Shown piece after piece: positions 18,407-26,308 of a DNA stretch of 64,000 bases (positions within the stretch are counted from its first letter, which is position 1; each line of letters opens with the position of its first letter). Source of the stretch: Roseivivax sp. GX 12232 (GTDB taxonomy: Bacteria; Pseudomonadota; Alphaproteobacteria; Rhodobacterales; Rhodobacteraceae); NCBI RefSeq assembly GCF_021272185.1, contig NZ_JAJSEC010000005.1, positions 124,001-188,000 on the forward strand, read 5' to 3'. The notes under the pieces were generated by a model. That model saw only the letters and a list, made by a program, of their open reading frames with translations. It had not been told where the DNA came from and did no database searches. A program made the translations under genes and the position numbers.

Positions 18407-18895
18407 GTGACCACACCCGGGATCGACAAGCAGGCGCCGCGCGGCGGAACCGCCGAGGAGCGCGCCAAGGCGCGGCTGCGCCTCTGGCTCAGGATGCTCA
18501 AGAGCACCCGCCGCGTCGAGGCCGTCCTGCGCGACCGGCTGCGCACCGAGTTCGACACCACCCTGCCCCGCTTCGACGTCATGGCCGCGCTCGCGCGCTA
18601 CGAGGAGGGCCTGAAGATGAGCGCGCTTTCGGGCGTCCTTCGGGTCTCCAACGGCAATGTCACCGGCATCGTCGACCGGCTCGCCGAGGACGGGCTGGCG
18701 GTCCGGGTGCAGGTGCCCGGCGACCGCCGCGCCTCGCTGGTGCGGCTGACCCGCAAGGGCCAGGAGGAGTTCGCCCGCCAGGCCGTCGCCCACGAGGGCT
18801 GGGTCTCCGAGCTTCTGCAGGATTTCGACACCGAAGAGGCCGACAGCCTCTCGGACCGCTTCGAGGCCGTCAGCCACCGGGAGGAGACCAGATGA
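18407..18895 (+). CDS. MarR family transcriptional regulator
   Basis: 162 residues. The winged-helix core is clear: [22 protein letters not shown], the recognition helix in [20 protein letters not shown], then the wing [20 protein letters not shown]. The start is GTG at 18407 with GGAGG just upstream. It is translationally coupled by ATGA to the enoyl-CoA hydratase gene, so the regulator heads its own catabolic operon. MarR members in aromatic CoA pathways usually repress until an aromatic acyl-CoA binds; by analogy anthraniloyl-CoA is a likely inducer. Two matching palindromes at 8295 and 18320 are its probable sites. Confidence 0.92.
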   Translation: MTTPGIDKQAPRGGTAEERAKARLRLWLRMLKSTRRVEAVLRDRLRTEFDTTLPRFDVMAALARYEEGLKMSALSGVLRVSNGNVTGIVDRLAEDGLAVRVQVPGDRRASLVRLTRKGQEEFARQAVAHEGWVSELLQDFDTEEADSLSDRFEAVSHREETR

Positions 18896-19692
18896 GAACC
18901 GACACCAGGCATTTCCGCTGCAGCGTGGAGAACGGCGTGGCGACGCTCTGCCTCGACCGGCCCGAGCGCAAGAACCCCCTGACCTTCGACAGCTACGCCG
19001 AGCTGCGCGACTGGTTCCGCGAACTGCATTACGACGACAGCGTGCGCGCGGTGGTCTTCGGCCCGAACGGCGGCAACTTCTGCTCGGGCGGCGACGTGCA
19101 TGAGATCATCGGCCCCCTGACCGAGATGTCGATGAAGGAGCTTCTGGCCTTCACCCGGATGACCGGAGACCTCGTGAAGGCGATGATCAACTGCGGCACC
19201 CCGGTGATCGCCGCGGTCGACGGCATCTGCGCGGGCGCGGGCGCAATCATCGCCATGGCCTCGGACATGCGGATCGCCACGCCCGGCGCCAAGGTCGCCT
19301 TCCTTTTCACCCGCGTCGGCCTGGCGGGCTGCGACATGGGCGCCTGCGCCATGCTGCCCCGGATCATCGGCCAGGGCCGCGCGGCGGAGCTTCTTTATAC
19401 CGGCCGCGCCATGTCGGCCGAGGAAGGCCAGGCCTGGGGCTTCTGGAACCAGGTGGTGCCCGAGGGTGAGCTCTCCGAGGCGGCGCAGAAGCTGGCCGGG
19501 AAAATCGCCGCGGGGCCGAACTTCGGGCATATGATGACCAAGACCATGCTGAACCAGGAATGGTCGATGTCGCTCGACCAGGCGATCGAGGCCGAGGCCC
19601 AGGCCCAGGCGATCTGCATGCAGACCCAGGACTTCACCCGCGCCTACAAGGCCTTCGTGGCCAAGGAAAAACCCGTCTTCGAGGGCGACTGA
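18892..19692 (+). CDS. Enoyl-CoA hydratase/isomerase family protein
   Basis: 266 residues of crotonase fold. CoA-binding and oxyanion segments are visible: [29 protein letters not shown] and [19 protein letters not shown]. The second catalytic-Glu region reads [20 protein letters not shown], where many hydratases have Glu, so the reaction may be hydration, isomerisation or ring cleavage. It overlaps MarR by ATGA and the acyl-CoA dehydrogenase by TGATG. It is probably a beta-oxidation-like step on a ring-derived acyl-CoA from anthranilate. Confidence 0.9.
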   Translation: MRTDTRHFRCSVENGVATLCLDRPERKNPLTFDSYAELRDWFRELHYDDSVRAVVFGPNGGNFCSGGDVHEIIGPLTEMSMKELLAFTRMTGDLVKAMINCGTPVIAAVDGICAGAGAIIAMASDMRIATPGAKVAFLFTRVGLAGCDMGACAMLPRIIGQGRAAELLYTGRAMSAEEGQAWGFWNQVVPEGELSEAAQKLAGKIAAGPNFGHMMTKTMLNQEWSMSLDQAIEAEAQAQAICMQTQDFTRAYKAFVAKEKPVFEGD

Positions 19693-20846
19693 TGGCCGAC
19701 CGCAGCTACCTTGACTGGCCTTTCCTCGAGCCCCGGCACAAGGCCCGGGCCGGGGCGCTCGACACCTGGATGGCAGGCTACGGGCCCATCGACCACGCCG
19801 AGACCGACGCCGCCTGCCGCGACCTCGTGGCCCGGCTCGGCGCCGACGGCTGGCTCGAGGCCACCGCCGTGGACCCTGCCGATCCGCAGCCCTTGGACGT
19901 GCGCGGGCTCTGCCTCTCGCGCGAGACGCTGGCGCGCCACGACGGGCTGGCGGATTTCGCCTTCGCCATGCAGGGGCTCGGCACCGGGGCGATCTCGCTT
20001 TTCGGCACGCCCGAGCAGCAGGCCGAGTGGCTGCCGCTCACCCGTTCGGGCAAGGCGATCTCGGCCTTCGCGCTGACCGAGCCGCAATCGGGCTCGGATG
20101 TGGCCAATTCGACCATGACCGCGCGCGATGACGGCGACGCCTGGGTGCTCGACGGCGAGAAGACCTGGATCTCGAACGGCGGCATCGCGGATGTCTACAC
20201 GCTCTTCGCCCGCACCGGCGAGGGGCCGGGGGCCAAGGGCCTCTCCGCCTTCGTGGTGCCCGCCGACACGCCCGGCCTCAGCATCGCCGAGCGGCTCGAC
20301 ACCATCGCGCCGCATCCGCTGGCGACCCTGCGCTTCGAGGGCGCGCGGCTGCCCAAGTCGGCGCTGATCGGCCAGCCCGGCCAGGGCTTCAAGATCGCCA
20401 TGTCGGTGCTCGACGTCTTCCGCACCACGGTTGCCGCGGCCGCCCTGGGCTTCGCCCGCCGGGCGCTCGACGCGGCGCTGAACCGGGTCACCACCCGCGA
20501 GGTGCAGGGCCAGCCGCTCTCCGAGCTGCAGATGGTCCAGGGGCATATCGCCGAGATGGCGCTGCGCGTCGATGCGGCGGCGCTCCTGGTCTACCGCGCC
20601 GCCTGGGCCAAGGATCAGGGCGCGCCGCGGGTCAGCCGCGAGGCGGCCATGGCCAAGCTCTATGCCACCGACGAGGCGCAGAAGGTGATCGACGCCGCGG
20701 TCCAGCTGCACGGCGGCGACGGCGTGCGCTCGGGCGAGGTGGTCGAACGGCTCTACCGCGAGATCCGCGCGCTTCGGATCTACGAGGGCGCCTCGGACGT
20801 GCAGAAGGTCATCATCGCGCGGCAGACGCTCGGCGCCGGGGCCTGA
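19692..20846 (+). CDS. Acyl-CoA dehydrogenase
   Basis: 384 residues. ACAD motifs are present: [18 protein letters not shown] (FAD contact), [16 protein letters not shown]-like [25 protein letters not shown], and the catalytic-base segment [19 protein letters not shown]-dependent oxidation of a cyclic or open-chain acyl-CoA in the anthranilate route is likely. It is coupled to the hydratase upstream and followed after 45 nt by the CoA-ligase gene, which has its own ribosome binding site. Confidence 0.94.
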   Translation: MADRSYLDWPFLEPRHKARAGALDTWMAGYGPIDHAETDAACRDLVARLGADGWLEATAVDPADPQPLDVRGLCLSRETLARHDGLADFAFAMQGLGTGAISLFGTPEQQAEWLPLTRSGKAISAFALTEPQSGSDVANSTMTARDDGDAWVLDGEKTWISNGGIADVYTLFARTGEGPGAKGLSAFVVPADTPGLSIAERLDTIAPHPLATLRFEGARLPKSALIGQPGQGFKIAMSVLDVFRTTVAAAALGFARRALDAALNRVTTREVQGQPLSELQMVQGHIAEMALRVDAAALLVYRAAWAKDQGAPRVSREAAMAKLYATDEAQKVIDAAVQLHGGDGVRSGEVVERLYREIRALRIYEGASDVQKVIIARQTLGAGA

Positions 20847-20891
20847 GACGGCACGACAGGGCCCCGCGGGGCCGGCACAAGGGAGGGTAGA

Positions 20892-22529
20892 ATGGCGGCA
20901 CAAACGGCGGACGAGCTTCTGGGCCCCTCGGCCCATACCGACACTTTCGCGCGGGACAACCTGCCGCCGGTCGAGCAATGGCCGGACTTCCTGCTGGCGG
21001 GCTTCGACTACCCCGAGCGCATCAACGTCGGCGTCGAGCTGACCGACGCCATGGTCGCCCAGGGCCACGGCGACCGCACGGCGCTGATCGGCAACGGGCG
21101 GCGGCGCACCTACAAGGAGCTGACCGACTGGACCAACCGCCTGGCCCATGCGCTGGTCGAGGACCTGGGCGTGAAGCCCGGCAACCGGGTGCTGATCCGC
21201 TCGGCCAACAACCCCGCCATGGTCGCGGTCTGGCTCGCGGCCACCAAGGCCGGGGCGGTGGTGGTCAACACCATGCCGATGCTGCGCGCGGGCGAGCTCG
21301 CGAAGATCGTCGACAAGGCCGAGGTGACCTTCGCGCTCTGCGACACGAGGCTGATGGACGAGATCGTCACCTGCGCCAAGACCAGCGCGCATCTGAAGAC
21401 CGTGGTGGGCTTCGACGGCACCTCGAACCACGACGCCGAGCTCGACCGCCTGGCGCTTCAGAAACCGGTGCAGTTCGAGGCGGTGCCGACGGGCCGCGAC
21501 GACGTGGCGCTCCTGGGCTTCACCTCGGGCACCACCGGCGCGCCCAAGGCCACCATGCATTTCCACCGCGACATCCTGGCCATCGCCGATGGCTACGCGA
21601 AAGAGGTTCTGGGCGTCACCCCCGAGGACATCTTCGTGGGCTCCCCGCCCCTGGCCTTCACCTTCGGGCTGGGCGGGCTCGCGGTCTTTCCCCTGCGCTT
21701 CGGCGCGGCGGCGACGCTCCTCGAGAACGCCTCGCCGCCGAACATGATCGAGATCATCGAGACCTACCGCGCCACGGTCTCCTTCACCGCGCCCACCGCC
21801 TACCGGGTGATGCTGCGCGCCATGGAGGACGGGGCCGACCTTTCGAGCCTGCGCGCCGCGGTCTCGGCGGGCGAGACCCTGCCCGCGCCGGTCTACGAGG
21901 ACTGGATCGCCAAGACCGGCAAGCCCATGCTCGACGGCATCGGCGCCACCGAGATGCTGCATATCTTCGTCACCAACCGCTTCGACGACCACCGCCCGGC
22001 CTGCACCGGCAGGCCGGTGACGGGCTACGAGGCCAAGGTCATCGACGAGGCGGGCGCCGAGGTGCCGCGCGGCACCGTCGGGCGGCTCGCGGTGCGCGGG
22101 CCCACCGGCTGCCGCTACCTCGCCGATCCGCGCCAGACCGATTACGTCAAGGACGGCTGGAATGTCACCGGAGACGCCTTCGTCATGGACGCCGACGGCT
22201 ACCTGCATTTCGCCGCGCGCAACGACGACATGATCATCTCCTCGGGTTACAACATCGCCGGGCCCGAGGTGGAGGCGGCGCTCCTGTCGCATCCCGCCGT
22301 CGCCGAATGCGCCGTTGTCGGCCAGCCCGACGAGGAGCGCGGCGCTCTCGTCGAGGCCCATGTGGTCCTGGCCGAGGGCACAAGCGGCGACGACGCTCTG
22401 GTCAAGGCCTTGCAGGACCACGTGAAAGCCGAGATCGCGCCTTACAAGTATCCCCGCCGGGTGATCTTCACCGAGGCCCTGCCCAAGACCGAGACCGGCA
22501 AGATCCAGCGCTTCCGCCTGAAGGGTTGA
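20892..22529 (+). CDS. abmG: Benzoate / 2-aminobenzoate-CoA ligase
   Basis: 545 residues of the ANL adenylate-forming superfamily, closest in pattern to benzoate and anthranilate CoA ligases. Motifs: the P-loop LLGFTSGTTGAPKATMHFHR (A3), the substrate-pocket segment PPLAFTFGLGGLAVFPLRFG, A5 DGIGATEMLHIF, A7 in TGDAFVMDADGYLHFAARNDDMIISSGYNIAG (read in parts), and A10 lysine PKTETGKIQR. It activates the aromatic acid with ATP and CoA, forming the substrate of the fused monooxygenase/reductase. GGGAGGGT lies 6 nt before ATG. The neighbouring kynureninase favours anthranilate, but benzoate or salicylate cannot be excluded from sequence alone. Confidence 0.9.
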   Translation: MAAQTADELLGPSAHTDTFARDNLPPVEQWPDFLLAGFDYPERINVGVELTDAMVAQGHGDRTALIGNGRRRTYKELTDWTNRLAHALVEDLGVKPGNRVLIRSANNPAMVAVWLAATKAGAVVVNTMPMLRAGELAKIVDKAEVTFALCDTRLMDEIVTCAKTSAHLKTVVGFDGTSNHDAELDRLALQKPVQFEAVPTGRDDVALLGFTSGTTGAPKATMHFHRDILAIADGYAKEVLGVTPEDIFVGSPPLAFTFGLGGLAVFPLRFGAAATLLENASPPNMIEIIETYRATVSFTAPTAYRVMLRAMEDGADLSSLRAAVSAGETLPAPVYEDWIAKTGKPMLDGIGATEMLHIFVTNRFDDHRPACTGRPVTGYEAKVIDEAGAEVPRGTVGRLAVRGPTGCRYLADPRQTDYVKDGWNVTGDAFVMDADGYLHFAARNDDMIISSGYNIAGPEVEAALLSHPAVAECAVVGQPDEERGALVEAHVVLAEGTSGDDALVKALQDHVKAEIAPYKYPRRVIFTEALPKTETGKIQRFRLKG

Positions 22530-22587
22530 GGCGCTCCTGCCCGCCCCGGCCTTTGACGCGCGGGGGGAAAGCCGCTATCTGAAGGCC

Positions 22588-22710
22588 ATTCTCAGGGCGG
22601 GGTGCAATTCCCCACCGGCGGTGACAGCCCGCGAGCGCCATCCCTCGGGATGGGTCAGCAGATCCGGTGAAACTCCGGGGCCGACGGTGACAGTCCGGAT
22701 GGGAGAGAAT
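22588..22710 (+). ncRNA. FMN riboswitch (RFN element)
   Basis: The conserved RFN core is readable: ATTCTCAGGGCGGGGTG at the 5' side, CCCACCGGCGGT, AGCCCGCGAGCG, GTCAGCAGATCCGGTG, CCGGGGCCGACGGTGACAGT and a closing GGGAGAGAAT that pairs with the 5' ATTCTC. It lies 70 nt upstream of ribH. FMN binding is expected to lower ribH expression, either by hiding the start region or by termination; no clear U-tract follows, so control of translation is more likely. Confidence 0.95.
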
Positions 22711-22779
22711 GACGCGCGCGGCTTTGGCCGTGCGCCTCTGACGCTCTGGGATCTTGTCATGTGGAAAGGAACCAGAGCT

Positions 22780-23256
22780 GTGACAAAATCCCCTACTTTC
22801 GCCTTCATCCGCGCGCGCTGGCACGCAGAGATCGTCGACCGCGCGCTCGTGGGCTTCGAGGCCCGGCTGGCCGCGCTCGACCCCGAGGCCCGGGTCGAGG
22901 TCTTCGACGTGCCCGGCGCCTTCGAGATGCCGCTCCTGGCGCGGAAGCTTGCCGAGACCGGTCGCTATCAGGCCGTGGCCGCCGCCGCGCTGGTGGTCGA
23001 CGGCGGGATCTACCGGCATGATTTCGTGGCCAGCACCGTGGTCTCGGGCCTGATGCAGGCGCAGATGGACACCGGCGTGCCGGTTCTGTCGGTGTCGCTG
23101 ACCCCGCATCACTTCCAGCCGACGGAGGAACACGAGGGCTTCTTCTCCGAGCATTTCGTGAAGAAGGGCGCCGAGGCGGCGGAGGCCGCGGTGTCGATCA
23201 CCCGCCTGCACGCGGGGCTGGAGGCGACTCCGGCGGCGACGTCCGCGGCGGCGTGA
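22780..23256 (+). CDS. ribH: 6,7-dimethyl-8-ribityllumazine synthase, RibH2 type
   Basis: 158 residues. It condenses 5-amino-6-ribitylaminouracil with 3,4-dihydroxybutanone phosphate in riboflavin synthesis. The pattern FAFIRARWHAEIVDRAL, VFDVPGAFEMPLLARKLA, GGIYRHDFVASTVVSGLMQ and VLSVSLTPHHF is that of the decameric RibH2 isozyme of Brucella and Mesorhizobium (the RARWH and YRHDFV segments). GTG at 22780 is chosen because AAGGAA lies just before it; an in-frame ATG at 22759 has no ribosome site. A different frame from 22761 reads MERNQSCDK, resembling the usual RibH2 N-terminus, so a small frameshift near the start is possible. The upstream riboswitch controls it. Confidence 0.9.
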   Translation: MTKSPTFAFIRARWHAEIVDRALVGFEARLAALDPEARVEVFDVPGAFEMPLLARKLAETGRYQAVAAAALVVDGGIYRHDFVASTVVSGLMQAQMDTGVPVLSVSLTPHHFQPTEEHEGFFSEHFVKKGAEAAEAAVSITRLHAGLEATPAATSAAA

Positions 23257-23292
23257 GCGTGGCGCCGTCCGCGGCAGCGTGAGTGTGGCGCG
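23241..23292 (+). repeat. 26-bp imperfect tandem duplication of the ribH 3' end
   Basis: The 26 bases 23241-23266, which include the last codons and the stop of ribH, are repeated at 23267-23292 with about three mismatches (both begin GTCCGCGGC and contain GCGTGAG). The second copy is untranslated. Confidence 0.7.
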
Positions 23293-23464
23293 GGCTGTGG
23301 GGTGAGGCGGGGACGTCTAGCTCCGGCTCCGCTTTGATGACGGGGTGCGGCGGGACCGCCGCGCCCTGCGCGACCGGAATTAAGGCCGGTGGCAGCGCCC
23401 TTTCCCACCGCTCACCGTCTGCAGTGAACCCGTGACGCCTTCCCCGGCTGCAAGCCCGTGCACC

Positions 23465-23632
23465 AGAGGGCGCGGGCCGGACCGGGGGTCGGCGCTGCTG
23501 CCCTCTGAGCGAGGCGCTTTATCCCGGCAAGGTCGGGGCTAGCGAAACGCTAAGCGCGCCACCCGAAGGAGCGCCGGCCCAAGGGGCCGGTCCGGCGCGC
23601 GCCCGGCACCTTCGATGCTATTCGGGCGCAAG
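23465..23632 (+). repeat. 168-bp dispersed repeat, copy 1
   Basis: It starts AGAGGGCGCG and ends ATTCGGGCGCAAG, exactly 168 bases, as in the three other copies. GC-rich segments near the 5' end (CCGGACCGG, GCCGGCGC region) can pair with GCGCCGGCCC...GGGCCGGTCCGGCGC near the 3' end. The final 35 bases form a hairpin GCGCCCG...CGGGCGC with an inner GCACC-TTC-GATGC stem that has one mismatch in this copy. The middle third is AT-richer and contains GAGGCGCTTTATCC and an AGCGAAACGCT hairpin. Confidence 0.9.
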
Positions 23633-23728
23633 AGGAGAGCCGTCCATAGCGGGGGTGCCAGGGAACCGGGTCAGGCAAAGCGCCTCCTGCAAAGACAGCG
23701 CCCTGCCGCCCTGTCGGCTAACACCGAC

Positions 23729-23896
23729 AGAGGGCGCGCGGCGGACCGGGGGCCGGCGCTGCTGCCCTCCGAGCGAGGCGCTTTATCCCGGCAAGGTCGG
23801 GGCTAGCGAAACGCTAAGCGCGCCACCCGAAGGAGCGCCGGCCCATCGGGCCGGTCCGGCGCGCGCCCGGCACCTTCGGTGCTATTCGGGCGCAAG
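23729..23896 (+). repeat. 168-bp dispersed repeat, copy 2
   Basis: Same length and termini as copy 1 and in the same orientation, starting 264 bases after it. It is almost identical to copy 1 in the central part and shares its AGCGAAACGCT hairpin. The inner 3' stem is fully paired here as GCACC-TTC-GGTGC. The near identity in the variable core suggests copies 1 and 2 arose by local duplication or were homogenised. Confidence 0.9.
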
Positions 23897-23984
23897 AAGG
23901 GTGCGGGTGGTGCGTAACGGTCAGGTCAGGCGCAGCGGGGCTGCTGCGAACACCTAAGGCGCCACCCCATAGCCCCACCCCCCC

Positions 23985-25025
23985 TCACGCCGCATACCGC
24001 CGCGCCATCTCCCGCACCGGCGTGCTGCGGATCGCGGCGGCGTGGCCGGCGGTGCCGAAGCCTGCGAAGCGGTCCTCGCAGAGCGCCCGCACCCCGGCCA
24101 TGGCCGGCGCCATGTATTTCCGGGGATCGAACTCGCCCGGGGTCTCGCTCAGCGTCCGGCGCACCGCGGCGGTGATCGCCAGCCGGATGTCGGTGTCGAT
24201 GTTCACCTTGCGCACCCCGTGGCGGATGCCGCGGCGGATCTCCTCGAGCGGCACCCCCCAGGTCGGGCGGATCTCGCCGCCATGGGCGTTGATCTCGGCG
24301 CAAAGGTCCTGCGGCACCGAGGACGAGCCATGCATCACCAGGTGGGTGTTCGGCAGCCGCTTGTGGATCGCCTCGATCACATCCATCGCCAGCACCTCGC
24401 CGTCGGGCGCGCGGGTGAACTTGTAGGCGCCGTGGCTGGTGCCCATGGCCACCGCCAGGGCATCCACCCCGGTGTCGGCGACGAAACGCGCCGCCTCGTC
24501 GGGGTCGGTCAGCAGCTGCTCCCGCTCGAGCTTCTCGGTCGCGCCATGGCCGTCCTCCTGGTCGCCCATCCCGGTCTCGAGCGAGCCGAGGACGCCCAGT
24601 TCCCCCTCGACCGAGACCCCGGCGGCATGGGCGATGCGCACCGCCTCGGCGGTGATCCGGGCGTTATAGGCGTAATCCGCGGGCGTCGTGCCGTCGGCCT
24701 TGAGCGAGCCGTCCATCATCACCGAGGTGAAGCCGTGCTGGATCGCGGTCACGCAGGTGGCGATGTCGTTGCCGTGGTCGAGATGCACGCAGACGGGGAT
24801 ATGCGGATACATCTCGGTCAGCCCGTCCAGGAGCTTCGACAGGATCAGGTCGTTGGCATAGGCGCGCGCGCCACGGCTCATCTGCAGGATCACCGGCGCG
24901 TCACAGGCATCCGCGGCGGCCATGATCGCCAGCCCCTGTTCCATGTTGGAGATGTTGAAGGCGGGCACGCCGTAGTCGTTCTCGGCGGCGTGATCGAGCA
25001 GTTGGCGCAGGGTGATGCGGGACAT
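23985..25025 (-). CDS. fba: Class II fructose-bisphosphate aldolase
   Basis: 346 residues, the length of the Rhodobacter/Xanthobacter-type class II enzyme. Zinc and active-site motifs: VCVHLDHGND, GFTSVMMDGS, VSVEGELGVLGSLE, VAMGTSHGAYKF, VMHGSSSVPQD and VRKVNIDTDIR. It interconverts fructose-1,6-bisphosphate with DHAP and glyceraldehyde-3-P, and many members also make sedoheptulose-1,7-bisphosphate from erythrose-4-P and DHAP. The start at 25025 has AGGAG upstream and lies 10 nt after the fructose-bisphosphatase stop. Placement inside an erythritol module, whose product is erythrose-4-P, makes the sedoheptulose reaction attractive (inference). It could also be a Calvin-cycle relic. Confidence 0.95.
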   Translation of the reverse strand: MSRITLRQLLDHAAENDYGVPAFNISNMEQGLAIMAAADACDAPVILQMSRGARAYANDLILSKLLDGLTEMYPHIPVCVHLDHGNDIATCVTAIQHGFTSVMMDGSLKADGTTPADYAYNARITAEAVRIAHAAGVSVEGELGVLGSLETGMGDQEDGHGATEKLEREQLLTDPDEAARFVADTGVDALAVAMGTSHGAYKFTRAPDGEVLAMDVIEAIHKRLPNTHLVMHGSSSVPQDLCAEINAHGGEIRPTWGVPLEEIRRGIRHGVRKVNIDTDIRLAITAAVRRTLSETPGEFDPRKYMAPAMAGVRALCEDRFAGFGTAGHAAAIRSTPVREMARRYAA

Positions 25026-25035
25026 GAGGGTCTCC

Positions 25036-26025
25036 TTACTCGGTGAGATGGGCGTGCAGACGGGCAAGCTCGTCTCTCGCGCCGAAGAAAAGCGGGGTCT
25101 TGTCGTGGATCTCGGCGGGGCTGCGGTCGAGGATCGGCCCGGCACCGTCTGAGGCCGCACCCCCGGCCTGCTCCATCAGGAAGGCGATGGGGAAGGCCTC
25201 GTAGAGAAGCCGCAGGTGGCCCCGCTCATAGCCGGGGCGCGCGTCGGCGGGATAGAGGAAGACCCCGCCCTGGATCAGGATGCGGTGCAGGTCGCCCACC
25301 GCCGCCGCGATCCAGCGCATGTTCGTGTCACCCCCGCGCGGGCCCGTGACCCCGGCCCGGGCCTCATCCAGGTAGGCGCGCAGGCCGGGTGCCAGGTGAC
25401 GCTCGTTCGAGGCGTTGTAGGCCAGCATCTTCGTTGTGGGCGGCACCTCGGCGCGGGAGCGGGTGAGCCGGAAGACCCCGTCGCGCGGATCGAGCGTGGC
25501 GAGGCTCACGCCGGCGCCGAGGCTCACGCCCAGGTCGGTGCTGTGCCCGAAGGAGACATAGCCCGCCGCGGCCATCTCGCGGCCCGGACGCAGGACGCTC
25601 TCGCCCTTGGGGAAGATGCCGAAGAGAAGGCCCAGCGGCGCGCCAATGCCGATGCTGCCGGAGCCGTCGATCGGGTCGATGACCACGTCCCATTCACCTG
25701 CCTCGTTGAGGGTGATCGGGGCTTCCGCCTCCTCCGAGACCACCCGCACGACGGAGGTGCGGGCAAGCGCGGCGATCATGTGGTCATGCGCGGCGAGGTC
25801 GAGCGCCTTCTGGCTGTCGCCACTGGCGTTCTGCCCGGTCTTGGCCGCCGGATCACCCGGCAGGCCCGCGAGCGCGAGGCGCAGCGCGATGGGCCGGGCG
25901 GCCTCGGCGATGGCCTGGACGATCTCGGCGAGGCCCGGCGCGCCCTGCCCTTCGAGGTGATCGGAAAGCGCGGGCGCGCGGGCCTCGGGGTCGTCGGTCG
26001 GGGTGAAGAGCGGGCCTTGGGTCAT
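25036..26025 (-). CDS. fbp: Class I fructose-1,6-bisphosphatase
   Basis: 329 residues. Metal and phosphate motifs are SEEAEAP, the hallmark DPIDGSGSIGIG, YNASNE, and NMRWIAAAVGDLHRIL followed by GGVFLYPADARPGYERGHLRLLYEAFPIAFLMEQAGG. It hydrolyses C1 phosphate of fructose-1,6-bisphosphate, and related enzymes also accept sedoheptulose-1,7-bisphosphate. ATG at 26025 is chosen although its own ribosome site is weak, because it overlaps by ATGA the stop of a 47-codon ORF that has a strong site; translation is therefore probably coupled. The downstream partner is fba. Confidence 0.93.
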   Translation of the reverse strand: MTQGPLFTPTDDPEARAPALSDHLEGQGAPGLAEIVQAIAEAARPIALRLALAGLPGDPAAKTGQNASGDSQKALDLAAHDHMIAALARTSVVRVVSEEAEAPITLNEAGEWDVVIDPIDGSGSIGIGAPLGLLFGIFPKGESVLRPGREMAAAGYVSFGHSTDLGVSLGAGVSLATLDPRDGVFRLTRSRAEVPPTTKMLAYNASNERHLAPGLRAYLDEARAGVTGPRGGDTNMRWIAAAVGDLHRILIQGGVFLYPADARPGYERGHLRLLYEAFPIAFLMEQAGGAASDGAGPILDRSPAEIHDKTPLFFGARDELARLHAHLTE

Positions 26026-26165
26026 GCGGGCACCGTTTGGGGTGCTGCGGTGGTGAAGGTGGCGTGGCACGCGCAGTGCGCGCGGGTCGCTGCGGCCACG
26101 GGGGCCACGCGGAAGGCGCGGCCTTCCGGGGTCCGGCTGGGCAGCGCCCGGCGGTCAATGGGCAT
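26022..26165 (-). CDS. 47-residue leader ORF translationally coupled to fbp
   Basis: A short frame from ATG at 26165 (preceded by GGAGGG with good spacing) to TGA at 26024-26022, whose stop overlaps the fbp start as ATGA. The peptide begins MPIDRRALPSRTPEGRAFRV and contains a His-Cys-Ala-Cys-His cluster near residue 32. It has no recognised family, no signal peptide and a basic, Ala/Pro-rich composition. Its ribosome site is much better than that of fbp, so it is probably real as a translated element, either a small protein or a leader that tunes fbp translation. Confidence 0.6.
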   Translation of the reverse strand: MPIDRRALPSRTPEGRAFRVAPVAAATRAHCACHATFTTAAPQTVPA

Positions 26166-26194
26166 GGTGAGTCCCTCCTCGATCTCGGTGCAAT

Positions 26195-26234
26195 GTTATA
26201 TATCGCGTTATAAATCACAAGTTAAAATCACAAA
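26195..26234 (-). promoter_or_regulatory. Promoter and probable operator of the fbp-fba operon
   Basis: On the minus strand TTTGTG (26234-26229) and TATAAC (26212-26207) are 16 nt apart. A second TATAAC lies at 26200-26195. The spacer contains TGTGATTTTAACTTGTGA. Nearly the same element, TGTGAATTTAAC, lies downstream of the -35 box of the ABC importer operon at 38196-38213, which suggests a common regulator. This gap is also the upstream region of the divergent DeoR gene. Confidence 0.55.
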
Positions 26235-26308
26235 GTCACATAAATTATGTTGCATCACACAGATTCGATGTTATCTTCAGAAACAACGCAGTAGCAGGAG
26301 GGCGCGCG

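Larger units (their letters stand above)
23257..23984. other. Gene-free junction between the aromatic and polyol modules
   Basis: About 730 bases holding the second unit of the ribH-end duplication and two direct copies of the 168-bp repeat with 96 bases between them. Further GC-rich inverted repeats occur, for example GCGGCGG/CCGCCGC near 23350. No credible gene was found; frames crossing the repeats have no ribosome binding sites and are not conserved between copies. Confidence 0.75.

Noticed and set aside
23615-23957. Short plus-strand frames over the 168-bp repeats
   Set aside because: The frames are not maintained between the four repeat copies and have no ribosome binding site.
23257-24000. 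tRNA or rRNA gene, integrase or attachment site in the module junctions
   Set aside because: No cloverleaf-type sequence, CCA end or recombinase-like frame was found in any of the three repeat-bearing junctions.
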